DNA from: Amycolatopsis xylanica
Lineage (GTDB): Bacteria; Actinomycetota; Actinomycetes; Mycobacteriales; Pseudonocardiaceae
Reading direction: 5' to 3'
Length of the DNA: 64,000 nt
NCBI RefSeq assembly: GCF_900107045.1
Contig: NZ_FNON01000014.1
Location: forward strand, 91,180 to 155,179
Shown here: positions 43,850-51,694 of the stretch, in pieces
How the letters are laid out: every line of letters starts with the position of its first letter
How positions within the stretch are numbered: position 1 is the first letter of the stretch
The notes under the pieces: model-generated
What the model saw: only the letters and a program-made list of their open reading frames with translations
What the model was told of the DNA's origin: nothing
Database searches by the model: none
Position numbers and translations under genes: made by a program

Positions 43850-45193
43850 GTGAGCGAGCCCTTTGCGGGTGGCAACGAAGGCGGGAAGCATCGGCACGAC
43901 CTGCCGGTGCTGGACTACGGCATCGAAGACGTGCTCGCCAACCAAGGCGCGCTGCGCGCGGCGCCCAAACACGCGGTCAAGGCGCGCAAGTCGCCGTGGA
44001 ACCGCAAGCGGGACCGGCTGATCGCGCTGGGCATCGCCGTGGCCGTGCTGGTCGCGGCGCTGCTCAATTGGCTCACCAGCGACAACCGGGCGACGAGCTC
44101 GACAACGGCCCCGCCGCCCGCCGGGCTGTCCGAGGCGCCGCAGGCGGTGCCCGGCTCGCTGACCGAGATCTGGAGCGCGCCCAGTTCCGCCACGCCCGTG
44201 CCGATCGGCGAGGGCAACTCGGTGGTCACCGCGGACGGCGGCGAGGTCGACGGGCGTGACCCGCAGACCGGTGAGATCCGCTGGCACTACGCGCGTGACC
44301 TGCCGTTGTGCACGGCCGCGCTGGCCGGCGCGCGGGTGAACGCCGTGTACCGCAAGGACACCGGCTGCAGCGAGGTCACCCAGCTCGACCCCGGCACCGG
44401 GCGCCGCACCGCGCAGCGCAACGGCGACGCCGAGCTCGGCACCCAGCTGCTGGTCGACGGCAACCACACCACCACGACCGGCAAGAAGCTGCTCAACGTC
44501 TGGCGCGAAGACCTCGTCAAGAGCATGGAGTACGGCGAGGTCCCGGCCATCGTGAACCCGCAGCGGCAGCCGCGCACCGGGTGCACCTACGGCTCGACGG
44601 CGGTGGGCAGCGGCAAGGTCGGCGTGATCGAGCGCTGCGCCGGCGACCCGGCCGACCGGTTCACCGTCTTCAAGGACACCGGCGACGACGCGGACGCGCC
44701 CAAGGTCGTGTTCAGCTCGGTGCTGGCTGGCCGGTCGGCGAAGGTGGTCGCGATGACCGGCGACTTCGCGGCGATCGCGTTGCCTGAGCAGAAACTGCTG
44801 GTCATCTATGGCGCGGACGGCAACCAGCGCTCCGCGTACCCGTTGCAGCTCCCCGATGCCGACCTGGCGCAGGACCCGCCGGGTGGCGCGATGATCACCT
44901 CGCGCACCCAGGACGGGATCTATTGGTTCACCGGTTCCAAGACCATGGCGCTGTCCGCCGAGGACCTCACCCCGCGCTGGACACTGGACAACGCGACAGG
45001 CCCCGGCGTCCTCTTCGCCGGTCAGCTGGTGGTGCCGATCAAGGGCGGGCTCGCCGTGCTCAATGAGACCGACGGGTCCACCATCCGGACCGTCGGCGTC
45101 GACCGCCGCGGCTACCCCGGCCCGGTGCGGCTGTCGTCCGCCGGTCCCGTGCTGCTGGAGCAGCGTGGCAACACCCTGGCGGCGCTGCGCTGA
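43850..45193 (+). CDS. Membrane-anchored beta-propeller protein (Rv3212-like)
   Basis: 447 residues from GTG 43850 with no long leader. Cytoplasmic basic N-terminus of about 60 residues, one membrane segment (LIALGIAVAVLVAALLNWL), then an external domain with PQQ/WD-like repeats (TEIWSAPSSATPVPIGEG, GEIRWHYARDLPLCTAAL, LTPRWTLDNATGPGVLFAG). Cysteine pairs in the external part may form disulfides. M. tuberculosis has a similar protein (Rv3212) after its DEAD-box gene. Function unknown; probably a cell-surface binding protein. Ends TGATG with the next gene. Confidence 0.85.
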   Translation: MSEPFAGGNEGGKHRHDLPVLDYGIEDVLANQGALRAAPKHAVKARKSPWNRKRDRLIALGIAVAVLVAALLNWLTSDNRATSSTTAPPPAGLSEAPQAVPGSLTEIWSAPSSATPVPIGEGNSVVTADGGEVDGRDPQTGEIRWHYARDLPLCTAALAGARVNAVYRKDTGCSEVTQLDPGTGRRTAQRNGDAELGTQLLVDGNHTTTTGKKLLNVWREDLVKSMEYGEVPAIVNPQRQPRTGCTYGSTAVGSGKVGVIERCAGDPADRFTVFKDTGDDADAPKVVFSSVLAGRSAKVVAMTGDFAAIALPEQKLLVIYGADGNQRSAYPLQLPDADLAQDPPGGAMITSRTQDGIYWFTGSKTMALSAEDLTPRWTLDNATGPGVLFAGQLVVPIKGGLAVLNETDGSTIRTVGVDRRGYPGPVRLSSAGPVLLEQRGNTLAALR

Positions 45194-46005
45194 TGTTCAC
45201 CAGTCCCTACGGGCCGATCGCCCACCTCAGCACGCCGCCCGGTGACGCCATCGCGTTGCTCGTGCCCGGTTACACGGGCTCGAAAGAAGACTTCACGCCA
45301 CTGCTGGACGGCTTCGCGGCCGCCGGCTTCCAGGCCATCGCGATCGACCTGCCCGGCCAGTACGAGTCGCCGGGCCCCGACGACGAGGCCGCGTACTCCC
45401 CGCGAGCGCTCGGCACGATCGTCGCGTCGATGATCGCGGGCTTCGACCAGCCGGTGTTCCTGCTCGGCCATTCCTACGGCGGCTTGGTCGCGCGCGGCGC
45501 CGTTCTCGCGGGCGCCAAGGTGGCCGGGCTGACGCTGATGGACACCGGCCCCGGCCCGCTCACCAGCATCGCGCGCCTGGAAGCGTTGGCACTGGGCGAA
45601 ACCCAGCTCCGCGCGAACGACGTCGAAGGCGCGTACGCCATCCGCGACCGCGTGCAGTCCCGGTTCCCCGGCTGGGTCGCGCTCGACGAGGAGCTGAAAG
45701 CCTTCTACCGCAAGCGTTTCCTCGCGACGAACCCCGCTTGCCTGCTCGGCATGGGCCACTGGTTGCGCACCGAGCCCGACCTCGTCGACGAGCTGACGCT
45801 CGCGCTCGGGAAGACGCCGAGCGTGGTCATCACCGGCGAGCACGACGACGCCTGGTCCGTCGTGGAGCAGCAGGAAATGGCGCGGCGCTTGAATGTCCCG
45901 TTCCTGAAGGTCGCCGGCGCGGCGCACTCCCCCAACACCGAGAACCCGGCCGAGCTGCTCGCTCAGCTCATCCCGCTCTGGCGCACCTGGCTCAAGCTCA
46001 CGTGA
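45193..46005 (+). CDS. Alpha/beta-fold hydrolase
   Basis: 270 residues; its ATG shares one base with the previous stop, so it is coupled to the beta-propeller gene. LLVPGYTGSKEDFTPLL (oxyanion region), LLGHSYGGLVARG (nucleophile Ser), ITGEHDDAW (acid) and GAAHSPNTENPA (His). Substrate unknown. The TGA stop at 46003-46005 lies in the sequence GTGACAAGGG, the first arm of the following repeat cluster. Confidence 0.88.
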   Translation: MFTSPYGPIAHLSTPPGDAIALLVPGYTGSKEDFTPLLDGFAAAGFQAIAIDLPGQYESPGPDDEAAYSPRALGTIVASMIAGFDQPVFLLGHSYGGLVARGAVLAGAKVAGLTLMDTGPGPLTSIARLEALALGETQLRANDVEGAYAIRDRVQSRFPGWVALDEELKAFYRKRFLATNPACLLGMGHWLRTEPDLVDELTLALGKTPSVVITGEHDDAWSVVEQQEMARRLNVPFLKVAGAAHSPNTENPAELLAQLIPLWRTWLKLT

Positions 46006-46087
46006 CAAGGGTCGCCCTTGCAACGCTCTGGGTAACAAGGGCCGCCCTTGTCACTCAAACCGCCGCCTGAGCCGCCCTTGTCACCCA
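46003..46087. repeat. GTGACAAGGG palindrome cluster
   Basis: Two palindromes GTGACAAGGGTCGCCCTTG (46003-46021) and GTAACAAGGGCCGCCCTTGTCAC (from 46032), then a third right half GCCGCCCTTGTCAC (to about 46084). The arm GACAAGGG also appears near 57689-57711 and, in part, at 29934. The TGA of the preceding hydrolase lies in the first arm. Likely terminator function. The remainder of the 46006-46367 gap holds the hairpin at 46149, the palindrome at 46328 and no gene I can support. Confidence 0.75.
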
Positions 46088-46144
46088 CACCGCCGCCCGA
46101 TGAGTGCGGAACAGGGCGGTCAAGCCCTCGGCGACGCGCTGCCC

Positions 46145-46198
46145 TTTCGCGAAAGGAGGAATCTGGACGTCCAGCGGCCAGATTCCTCCTTTCGCAAC
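46145..46198. repeat. Third, diverged piece of the palindrome-bounded element
   Basis: Perfect 18-bp arms 46149-46166 (GCGAAAGGAGGAATCTGG) and 46178-46195 with an 11-base loop. The stretch TTCGCGAA.GGA.GAATCTGGACGT aligns with 37808-37835 in copy B, base for base apart from a few changes, and GCGGCCAGAT follows in both. Only this hairpin part is kept; a 48-bp palindrome stands 130 bp away at 46328. Confidence 0.75.
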
Positions 46199-46327
46199 CG
46201 ACTCCCTCTGGGAAGCGGAACGAACGGGACTTTTGTGTCGCTCAGCGTTCCGAACGTGGCGCTTGTGCGTTCAGCCGACCCAAAAGCGCCGGCGGGCCGC
46301 CGACCGAGCGCGGCCGAGGCCGAACGG

Positions 46328-46375
46328 GGTCGTGAGTGATGCGGCCGGTTCTAACCGGTCAGAACACTCACGACC
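46328..46375. repeat. 48-bp palindrome, copy 5
   Basis: Arms GGTCGTGAGTG (46328-46338) and CACTCACGACC (46365-46375), core GGCCGGTTcTAACCGG. The right arm, read on the minus strand, gives the last Trp-Ser and TGA of the gene ending at 46368. It separates that gene from the convergent hydrolase gene at 46005. Confidence 0.88.
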
Positions 46376-46706
46376 ACCAGAAGAGCCAGACCGCGGCCAC
46401 GGTGATCACGAGCACCGACAACGCGGCCGCCGCCGCGGGCGCGCCGCGGTGGCGGTCGGCGTAGCGCTGGGCCAGTAAGGCGAGCCCGGCCGCGATCAGG
46501 TGGCCGAACAGCGAAAACGCGCCGGGGCCGTTGATCTCGGTGAACAGGCTGAGCGCGCCCGTGCAGGCGACGCCGAGCGCGAGCACGACGAGGCCCGCCG
46601 CGACCGAGCCGCTCAGTCCGCGCCACCAGCGGCCGGTGGGGCGCGAGGGCTTGTCGCCGGGTTCGGGTGCGGACAGCGGCGTCGTGGCCGTTTCGGATTC
46701 CGTCAC
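46368..46706 (-). CDS. Small multi-pass membrane protein
   Basis: 112 residues from GTG 46706, preceded by AAGGAGAGGACGCTG. Acidic N-terminus, then three to four hydrophobic segments (SVAAGLVVLALGVACTGALS; FGHLIAAGLALLAQ; AAALSVLVITVAAVWLFWW). Ends in WWS. No family recognised. It follows the RecB-like nuclease gene by 25 bp on the same strand and is probably in its operon. Its stop codon comes from the palindrome at 46328-46375. Confidence 0.72.
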   Translation of the reverse strand: MTESETATTPLSAPEPGDKPSRPTGRWWRGLSGSVAAGLVVLALGVACTGALSLFTEINGPGAFSLFGHLIAAGLALLAQRYADRHRGAPAAAAALSVLVITVAAVWLFWWS

Positions 46707-46731
46707 CAGCGCGTCCTCTCCTTGTGCCCGG

Positions 46732-47592
46732 TCATGGCGCGAGCAGGTCCCATGGCTGCGAAGCGGGGGCGGCCTGCTGGCCCGCGGCGCAGCTGGGCCG
46801 GAAATCGCACCATGAGCAGTGCTTTCCGGTTCGGGCGGGGAACAGCTCTTCCGCGTCGCCACCGGCTGCCAGGGTATCCGTCGCGGCACGCAGGTCCTCG
46901 GCGGACTCCTCGGCGCGCTTGAGCTGGCGCTGCAGGCTCTCCGTGCTGTGCTCGGCCGTGGCGACCGTGCCGGACGGCAGATGGTGCAGCTCGACCTGAT
47001 GGCACGGTTTGCGCAGGGTGCGCGAAGCGGCGACCGCGTACAGCGCCAGCGCCTGCGAATAGCGGGCGTCGTCGTCATCCGGCGGGCGGCGGCCGGTCTT
47101 GTAGTCGACGATCACGAGCTCGCCGTCGCGCAGGTCGATGCGGTCGGCGCGACCTTCGATGATCATCGTCGGCTGGGCGCCCGGCTTGCCGCTGACCGGC
47201 GCGGACACCCAGCGCTCGACGCCGATCGGGTCCTCGCTGAGATCGTGGCGCTCGACGTACTCGGTGACCCAGCCCTTGGCGCGGGCACGGTACCGGGCGG
47301 CCTGCTCGGGGTCGGCGAAGCCGTTGTCCTTCCACTGCTCGGTGACCAGCACGGCGGCCCGCTGCGGCGAACGCTTGGCGGCGGGCAGGTCGAACAGCGC
47401 GCGCAACGCGTTGTGCACCACGGCGCCCAGCGTGCTGTGCGCCCACGCGCCGGTGCGCTGCGGCTGCGGGCGGTCCAGATACGTCATCCGGTACCGGCGG
47501 CGGCAGTCCTCGAAGGTGCCGAGCTTGGCGGGTGTCACCTTCACGAGTTTGCGGGGCTGTTCGACTCCGAAATCGAACCCGAGTTGGTCCAT
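46732..47592 (-). CDS. RecB/Cas4-type PD-(D/E)XK nuclease
   Basis: 286 residues from ATG 47592 (MDQLGFDFG); a GTG ten codons earlier is possible. Nuclease motifs: LGAVVHNALRALF (His), EGRADRIDL, VIVDYKTGRRP (D-x-K), then an YSQALALYA helix. Cysteines FEDCRRRY near residue 30 and CSWCDFRPSC near the end form a Cas4/AddB-like iron-sulfur set. Stand-alone actinobacterial exonucleases of this type are thought to act in DNA repair, but no CRISPR locus is near, so a Cas4 role is not supported. Confidence 0.88.
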   Translation of the reverse strand: MDQLGFDFGVEQPRKLVKVTPAKLGTFEDCRRRYRMTYLDRPQPQRTGAWAHSTLGAVVHNALRALFDLPAAKRSPQRAAVLVTEQWKDNGFADPEQAARYRARAKGWVTEYVERHDLSEDPIGVERWVSAPVSGKPGAQPTMIIEGRADRIDLRDGELVIVDYKTGRRPPDDDDARYSQALALYAVAASRTLRKPCHQVELHHLPSGTVATAEHSTESLQRQLKRAEESAEDLRAATDTLAAGGDAEELFPARTGKHCSWCDFRPSCAAGQQAAPASQPWDLLAP

Positions 47593-47631
47593 GCCGCCAA
47601 CGCTACGCACACCCACCGACACTTTCGGGAA

Positions 47632-48261
47632 CTAGGTCCCCGCGATGAACCCCTTGACCGAGTTGGCGATCAGCTCGACCGCGATCGCCGCCAGCAGCAG
47701 ACCGGCGATCTTCGCCACCAGCGTGATCCCGCTTTCCTTGATCAGCCGGATCACCACGCCGGAATAGCGCATGCAGAGATAAATGAAGAAGTGCACGACC
47801 AGGATCGAAAGGCCCAGCGCCACATACGCGCCGACGTGCCCGTCCGCCTGCCGCACGAACACGATGGTCGCCGCGATCGCACCGGGGCCTGCCAGCAGCG
47901 GCGTCCCGAGCGGCACGAGCGCGACGTTCACGTCGTCACCAGCGGCTTCGGACTCTCCGCCGCTGCCGCCCGTCAGTAGCTGCAAAGCGATGAGCAGCAA
48001 CAGCAGGCCGCCCGCGCCCTGCAGCGCCGGGATGCCGATGCCGAGATACGACAGGATCGCCTGTCCCGCCACGGCGAACAGCGAGATCACCAGCAGCGAG
48101 ACCAGCACCGCCTGCCGTGCCGCGCGCGCACGGGTCGCAACCGGTTTGCGGCCGACCAGGCTCAGGAACACCGGCACCGTGCCGGGCGGGTCCATGATGA
48201 CGATCAGAGTGATCGTCGCGCTCATGAACAGCTTCGCGTCGAAGAAATCGGTGATCGTCAT
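47632..48261 (-). CDS. MarC-family integral membrane protein
   Basis: 209 residues with six hydrophobic segments. Features of MarC: an early TLIVIMDPPGTVPVFLSLVG and later PLGTPLLAGPGAIAATIVF. Despite the name, the family is no longer thought to cause multiple antibiotic resistance; its function is unknown. Two bases separate its start from the stop of the upstream PHP gene, so the two form an operon. Confidence 0.92.
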   Translation of the reverse strand: MTITDFFDAKLFMSATITLIVIMDPPGTVPVFLSLVGRKPVATRARAARQAVLVSLLVISLFAVAGQAILSYLGIGIPALQGAGGLLLLLIALQLLTGGSGGESEAAGDDVNVALVPLGTPLLAGPGAIAATIVFVRQADGHVGAYVALGLSILVVHFFIYLCMRYSGVVIRLIKESGITLVAKIAGLLLAAIAVELIANSVKGFIAGT

Positions 48262-48263
48262 GG

Positions 48264-49127
48264 TCAGCCCACCACAACAGAAGAGCCGGTCGCCCGCGAG
48301 ACGAGTTCCTCGTAGACAACCGGATCGGTGGTCTCGGCGCCGATCTTGGTCGGCTTGTTGGTGCCGTGGTAATCGCTCGAACCCGTCACCAGCAGGCCGA
48401 GCTCCGCGGCGAGGCCACGCAGTTCGGCGCGCGTCGGCGCGTCGTGGTCGGGGTGGTCGATCTCGACGCCGGTGAGCCCGCGCGCGGCGAGCCCGGCGAG
48501 CGTCTCCGGGCGGATGACCGCGCCGCGCGACCGCGCGAACGGATGCGCGATGACCGTGACGCCACCGGCGGCGGCGATCATGTCGATCGCGAGCTCGATC
48601 GGGGTGTCCTCGCGGCCGACGTAGTAGCCGCTGCCCTTGGCGAGGTAGCTGTCGAAGGCGTGGCTGACCGACTCGACCAGCCCGGCGCGCATCAGCGCCT
48701 GCGCGAGGTGCGGGCGCCCGCCCGCGGCGTCCGGCGGGAGCCGGTCCATCACGTCGTCGGGGTCGACGGGCAAGCCGTCGGCCGCCATCTTCTCCGCCAT
48801 CCGGCGCAGCCGGGTGCGGCGCTCCTCGCGCAGCCGTGACTGCTCCAGGACGAGCGCGGATGAAGCAGGATCGAAGAGGTAGGCGAGCAGGTGAACGCTG
48901 ATCTGCCGCCCGGTCACCGGGTCGGCCGAGACGGTGGACAGCTCGGCGCCGGGCACCAGCGTCAGGCCCGGCGGGACCGCCTTCGCGGCCTCCGCCCAGC
49001 CTGCGGTGGTGTCATGGTCGGTGAGCGCGACGACGTCGAGCCCTGCCCTGACGGCGGCCGAGATCAGCCCCGCGGGGCTGTCCGTGCCGTCGGACTCGGT
49101 GGAGTGGGCGTGCAGATCGATGCGCAT
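48264..49127 (-). CDS. PHP-domain phosphoesterase (TrpH/RNase AM-like)
   Basis: About 287 residues from ATG 49127 (MRIDLHAHS); an ATG three codons upstream is equally possible. Metal ligands of the PHP fold: DLHAHS, LTDHDT, PGAELS, VIAHPFARSRG and GSSDYHG. Homologues (YciV/TrpH) remove 5' nucleotides from short RNAs or hydrolyse 3',5'-nucleotide bisphosphates. Cytoplasmic. In an operon with marC. Confidence 0.92.
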   Translation of the reverse strand: MRIDLHAHSTESDGTDSPAGLISAAVRAGLDVVALTDHDTTAGWAEAAKAVPPGLTLVPGAELSTVSADPVTGRQISVHLLAYLFDPASSALVLEQSRLREERRTRLRRMAEKMAADGLPVDPDDVMDRLPPDAAGGRPHLAQALMRAGLVESVSHAFDSYLAKGSGYYVGREDTPIELAIDMIAAAGGVTVIAHPFARSRGAVIRPETLAGLAARGLTGVEIDHPDHDAPTRAELRGLAAELGLLVTGSSDYHGTNKPTKIGAETTDPVVYEELVSRATGSSVVVG

Positions 49128-49179
49128 TACGACCATTGTGGACGATGCGGTAGGTCACAGCGACCCCGGGACCAGCGGC

Positions 49180-49740
49180 TTAACCCACTGCTTTCTTGCC
49201 GCGGGCGGCACGCTGCGCCTTGATCATCGAGAACCGCTCCTGCTGCTTCTGCTTGTCGCCGAAGACCAGCTCGGAGATGGTGTCGTAGAACTCCTCCGGG
49301 CGCGGCAGGTAGTCGATGCGGTTGAGCGCCTGGATCTGGCCCGCCGACTCGACGATCATGGTGCCGTACCCCATCATGCGGCCGGTCGCCGTGCGCTCGT
49401 AGGTGAGGTCGGTGACCTTGGTGATGGGCATCATCAGCACCTTGGTGGTGAACACCCCGGTGGTCATGACGAACCGTTTGTCCGTCACCACCAGCCGTTC
49501 GACCCACCACTCCATCACCACGTAGGCGAACCGCAGGATCACCAGCAGCGCGACGTACCAGAGGATGTTCTGCACCAGCCACATCGAAGGCGGCAAGAGG
49601 TAGGACACCAGCACGCAGATCGCCAGCAGCGCGGCGGCCTCGAAGGTGTCCCACAGCAGCACAGCCCAGTGACGGCGGATCCGGATGACCCGCCGTTCAG
49701 TGTCGAGTAGGTACTCGTCTGGATCGCGAGGGGCGAACAT
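49180..49740 (-). CDS. PH-domain (YdbS-like bPH2) membrane protein
   Basis: 186 residues. Two membrane helices near residues 28-48 and 55-75 follow a short N-terminus, then a bacterial PH domain with the pattern VVTDKRFVMTTGVFTTKVLMMPITKVTDL. A basic tail follows. Such proteins sit in the membrane with a cytoplasmic PH domain of unknown partner. A 53-residue membrane protein gene lies just upstream. Confidence 0.85.
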   Translation of the reverse strand: MFAPRDPDEYLLDTERRVIRIRRHWAVLLWDTFEAAALLAICVLVSYLLPPSMWLVQNILWYVALLVILRFAYVVMEWWVERLVVTDKRFVMTTGVFTTKVLMMPITKVTDLTYERTATGRMMGYGTMIVESAGQIQALNRIDYLPRPEEFYDTISELVFGDKQKQQERFSMIKAQRAARGKKAVG

Positions 49741-49763
49741 CAGCCCAGACTATCCGCAGATAC

Positions 49764-49925
49764 CTAGCTGAAGACGCCGCTGACGAAGCTGATCACCGAT
49801 TCGGCCGCACTGCGGAGGAAGCCGATGATGTTGTTGACAAGGCCTGCCGCCTGTCCAGGCTGGGCGATCACGAAGAAGAGAACCAACGCGACACCAGCGA
49901 ATACCGCGAGCTTTTTCGCGTTCAC
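49764..49925 (-). CDS. Small single-pass membrane protein, 53 residues
   Basis: GTG 49925 to TAG 49764. N-terminus VNAKKLAVFAGVALVLFFVIAQ is a basic start plus one hydrophobic helix; the remainder is amphipathic and ends VISFVSGVFS. The start has AGACGGGACTGATC upstream rather than a strong ribosome site. It is same-strand and 23 bp upstream of the PH-domain gene. Codon use is GC-rich at third positions like its neighbours, which supports it being a real gene. Function unknown. Confidence 0.7.
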   Translation of the reverse strand: MNAKKLAVFAGVALVLFFVIAQPGQAAGLVNNIIGFLRSAAESVISFVSGVFS

Positions 49926-50111
49926 AACGATCAGTCCCGTCTGTTAAGCCGACAACCCGAAAACCTAGCTGCTCACTTTGTACCGCACCGCGCTCGAACA
50001 CGGGAGGAATGTCCCGCGCTTGGGTCAGCGGCTGCGTCAAAGCGTACCTCACGGCTACTCTCCGTGTACAGGACAGTACTTGTCAGTACGTCATCTGGAT
50101 AAGCTCGTTCT

Positions 50112-50540
50112 ATGACGTCCCCGCCATCCGGCACCGTGCGCTGCGTCGGCGGCATCCTGCTCGACCCGGCGCGCGGATTACTGCTGATCAAACGCGCGAA
50201 CGAGCCGGGGCGCGGGCTGTGGTCCGTGCCGGGCGGCCGCGTCGAACCCGGCGAATCGGACACGGAAGCCGTGGTCAGGGAGCTGCGCGAGGAAACCGGG
50301 CTCGACGTGATCCCCCGCACACTCGTCGGCACGGTCACGCGTGGTCCATACGAGATCCACGACTACGCCTGCGAGGTGACCGGCGGGCTGCTCCGAGCAG
50401 GTGACGACGCCAGCGACGCGCGCTGGTTCACCCGCGAAGAGCTGGCGGAGTTTGATGATCGGGGAGCCCTCGCGGACCGCCTGCTGGTCACGTTGCGCGA
50501 CTGGGACGCCCTGCCCGCGCCCGCCACCCGACCCGCTTAA
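50112..50540 (+). CDS. NUDIX hydrolase
   Basis: 142 residues from ATG 50112. Nudix box at about 42-64: GRVEPGESDTEAVVRELREE followed by TGL. The N-terminal VRCVGGILLDPARGLLLIKR is typical of MutT-like members. It cleaves nucleoside-diphosphate-linked compounds; exact substrate unknown. The upstream 186 bp contain an inverted repeat GTACTTGTCAGTAC at about 50081-50094 that may be a control site. Confidence 0.92.
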   Translation: MTSPPSGTVRCVGGILLDPARGLLLIKRANEPGRGLWSVPGGRVEPGESDTEAVVRELREETGLDVIPRTLVGTVTRGPYEIHDYACEVTGGLLRAGDDASDARWFTREELAEFDDRGALADRLLVTLRDWDALPAPATRPA

Positions 50541-50542
50541 AC

Positions 50543-50578
50543 CCTTCGTGTCAGGCCCATGACACGGCGTGACGAAGG
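50543..50578. terminator. Hairpin between convergent NUDIX and DUF2332 genes
   Basis: Inner arms CGTGTCA (50547-50553) and TGACACG (50560-50566) with loop GGCCCA; outer arms CCTTCGT and ACGAAGG (50543-50549 and 50572-50578) offer an alternative longer stem. Begins 3 bp after the NUDIX stop and ends 4 bp before the DUF2332 stop. Probable two-way terminator. Confidence 0.7.
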
Positions 50579-50581
50579 CGC

Positions 50582-51685
50582 TCAGCCCAGCCAGGTCATG
50601 CGCTGGCCGTGCGGGGCCGTCCGTGCCAACGCACGCGCGTTCACCCGACCATCCGGCCAGGAAACCAGCCCCAGGGTGCACAGCGCGCCGGCGCCTTCGA
50701 ACGCCAGATCGTCGCGGCCGGGAAGCACGTACTTGAGCGCGCCCTCATAAGCCTCTTCGCTCACCCACCACAGTGGGCGAGTGCCCGCGAGCGCGGCGAG
50801 CGCGTCGATGAACTCTTCGCGTCGATCCGGGAAATAGGTCAGGACGTGGCTGGTGATCACCACGAGCGGCGCGTCGGCGGGCAGCCGGTCGACGGCCGCG
50901 CCGAGGTCGTCGATGGCGTCGCCGGTGATGAGCTCCGGCTTGTACTTGCGCTGCGCGGCGGCCGCGGAGCGCAGCAGCCGGATGCGGTCCGGCTGGTCGG
51001 CCCACACGCACGCCTCGAGCCAGGCGAGCTCTTCCTCGTCGTCGGCGTCGACCGGCGCGCGGTCCAGGCCGACCGAGGCGAGCACCGTCAGCTTCTTGGG
51101 CAGCTTCGGCAGCACCGCGCCCGGCGCGAGGTCGAGCGCGCAGTGCAGGCCGACCGCGGCCTTGGCCGGGCCCGCGGTCAGCTGCTCGCCGCCGTCGGCC
51201 TGGTAGCGGTAGGAGAACTTGTCGAGCCCGAGCAGGAGCCCGGCGCTGCAGCCGACCTCCAGCAGCGCGATCTTGCCGCCCGCCTCCTTCGCCGCCTGCG
51301 CGACCGCCGGGTACAGCAGCGCCGCCCTGCGGACCTCGTTGGTCTGCGTGTAGCGCGACGCGATGATCGCGCGGGCCTTGTCCTCACGGCTGAGCAGGAA
51401 CTCGCGGAAGAGCGGCCAGGTCTCGCTGTCGACGCCGTCGAAGCCGCCGAGCGAGGGGTAGTAGCGCGAGAGGGGGTGGATGGGGTCGGCCTGGATCAGC
51501 CGGTGCGCGGTGGCCATCAGCAGCGTGCCGCGTGCCTCGCCGTCACGCGCGGAGGTCAGCAGGCCCGCGATCTCGTCGTCCTCGGCCGCCTGAGTCGCGA
51601 GGTGCTCGTACAGCGGCGAGACGACGCCGCCCGCCTCCTTCACCGCGAACGAGCGGATCGCCTCTTTGATCTGGTCGAGCCCCAT
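50582..51685 (-). CDS. DUF2332 family protein
   Basis: 367 residues. It matches DUF2332: PLYEHLATQAAEDDEIAGLL at the N-terminus, PLFREFLLSREDKARAIIASR, LLEVGCSAGLLLGLDKFSYRY (a glycine-rich loop as in Rossmann methyltransferases) and LVVITSHVLTYF. The loop suggests a SAM-binding fold, but no activity is known. Lies 9 bp after the MaoC gene on the same strand. Confidence 0.87.
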   Translation of the reverse strand: MGLDQIKEAIRSFAVKEAGGVVSPLYEHLATQAAEDDEIAGLLTSARDGEARGTLLMATAHRLIQADPIHPLSRYYPSLGGFDGVDSETWPLFREFLLSREDKARAIIASRYTQTNEVRRAALLYPAVAQAAKEAGGKIALLEVGCSAGLLLGLDKFSYRYQADGGEQLTAGPAKAAVGLHCALDLAPGAVLPKLPKKLTVLASVGLDRAPVDADDEEELAWLEACVWADQPDRIRLLRSAAAAQRKYKPELITGDAIDDLGAAVDRLPADAPLVVITSHVLTYFPDRREEFIDALAALAGTRPLWWVSEEAYEGALKYVLPGRDDLAFEGAGALCTLGLVSWPDGRVNARALARTAPHGQRMTWLG

Positions 51686-51694
51686 CCGGTCCCC

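Noticed and set aside
46100..46339. 79-codon plus-strand frame in the repeat region
   Set aside because: It reads through a perfect hairpin and a 48-bp palindrome; no ribosome site and no homology that I know.
46732..47592. Cas4 of a CRISPR system
   Set aside because: The nuclease has Cas4-like cysteines but there are no direct repeats with regular spacers and no other cas gene; a general RecB-like exonuclease is more likely.
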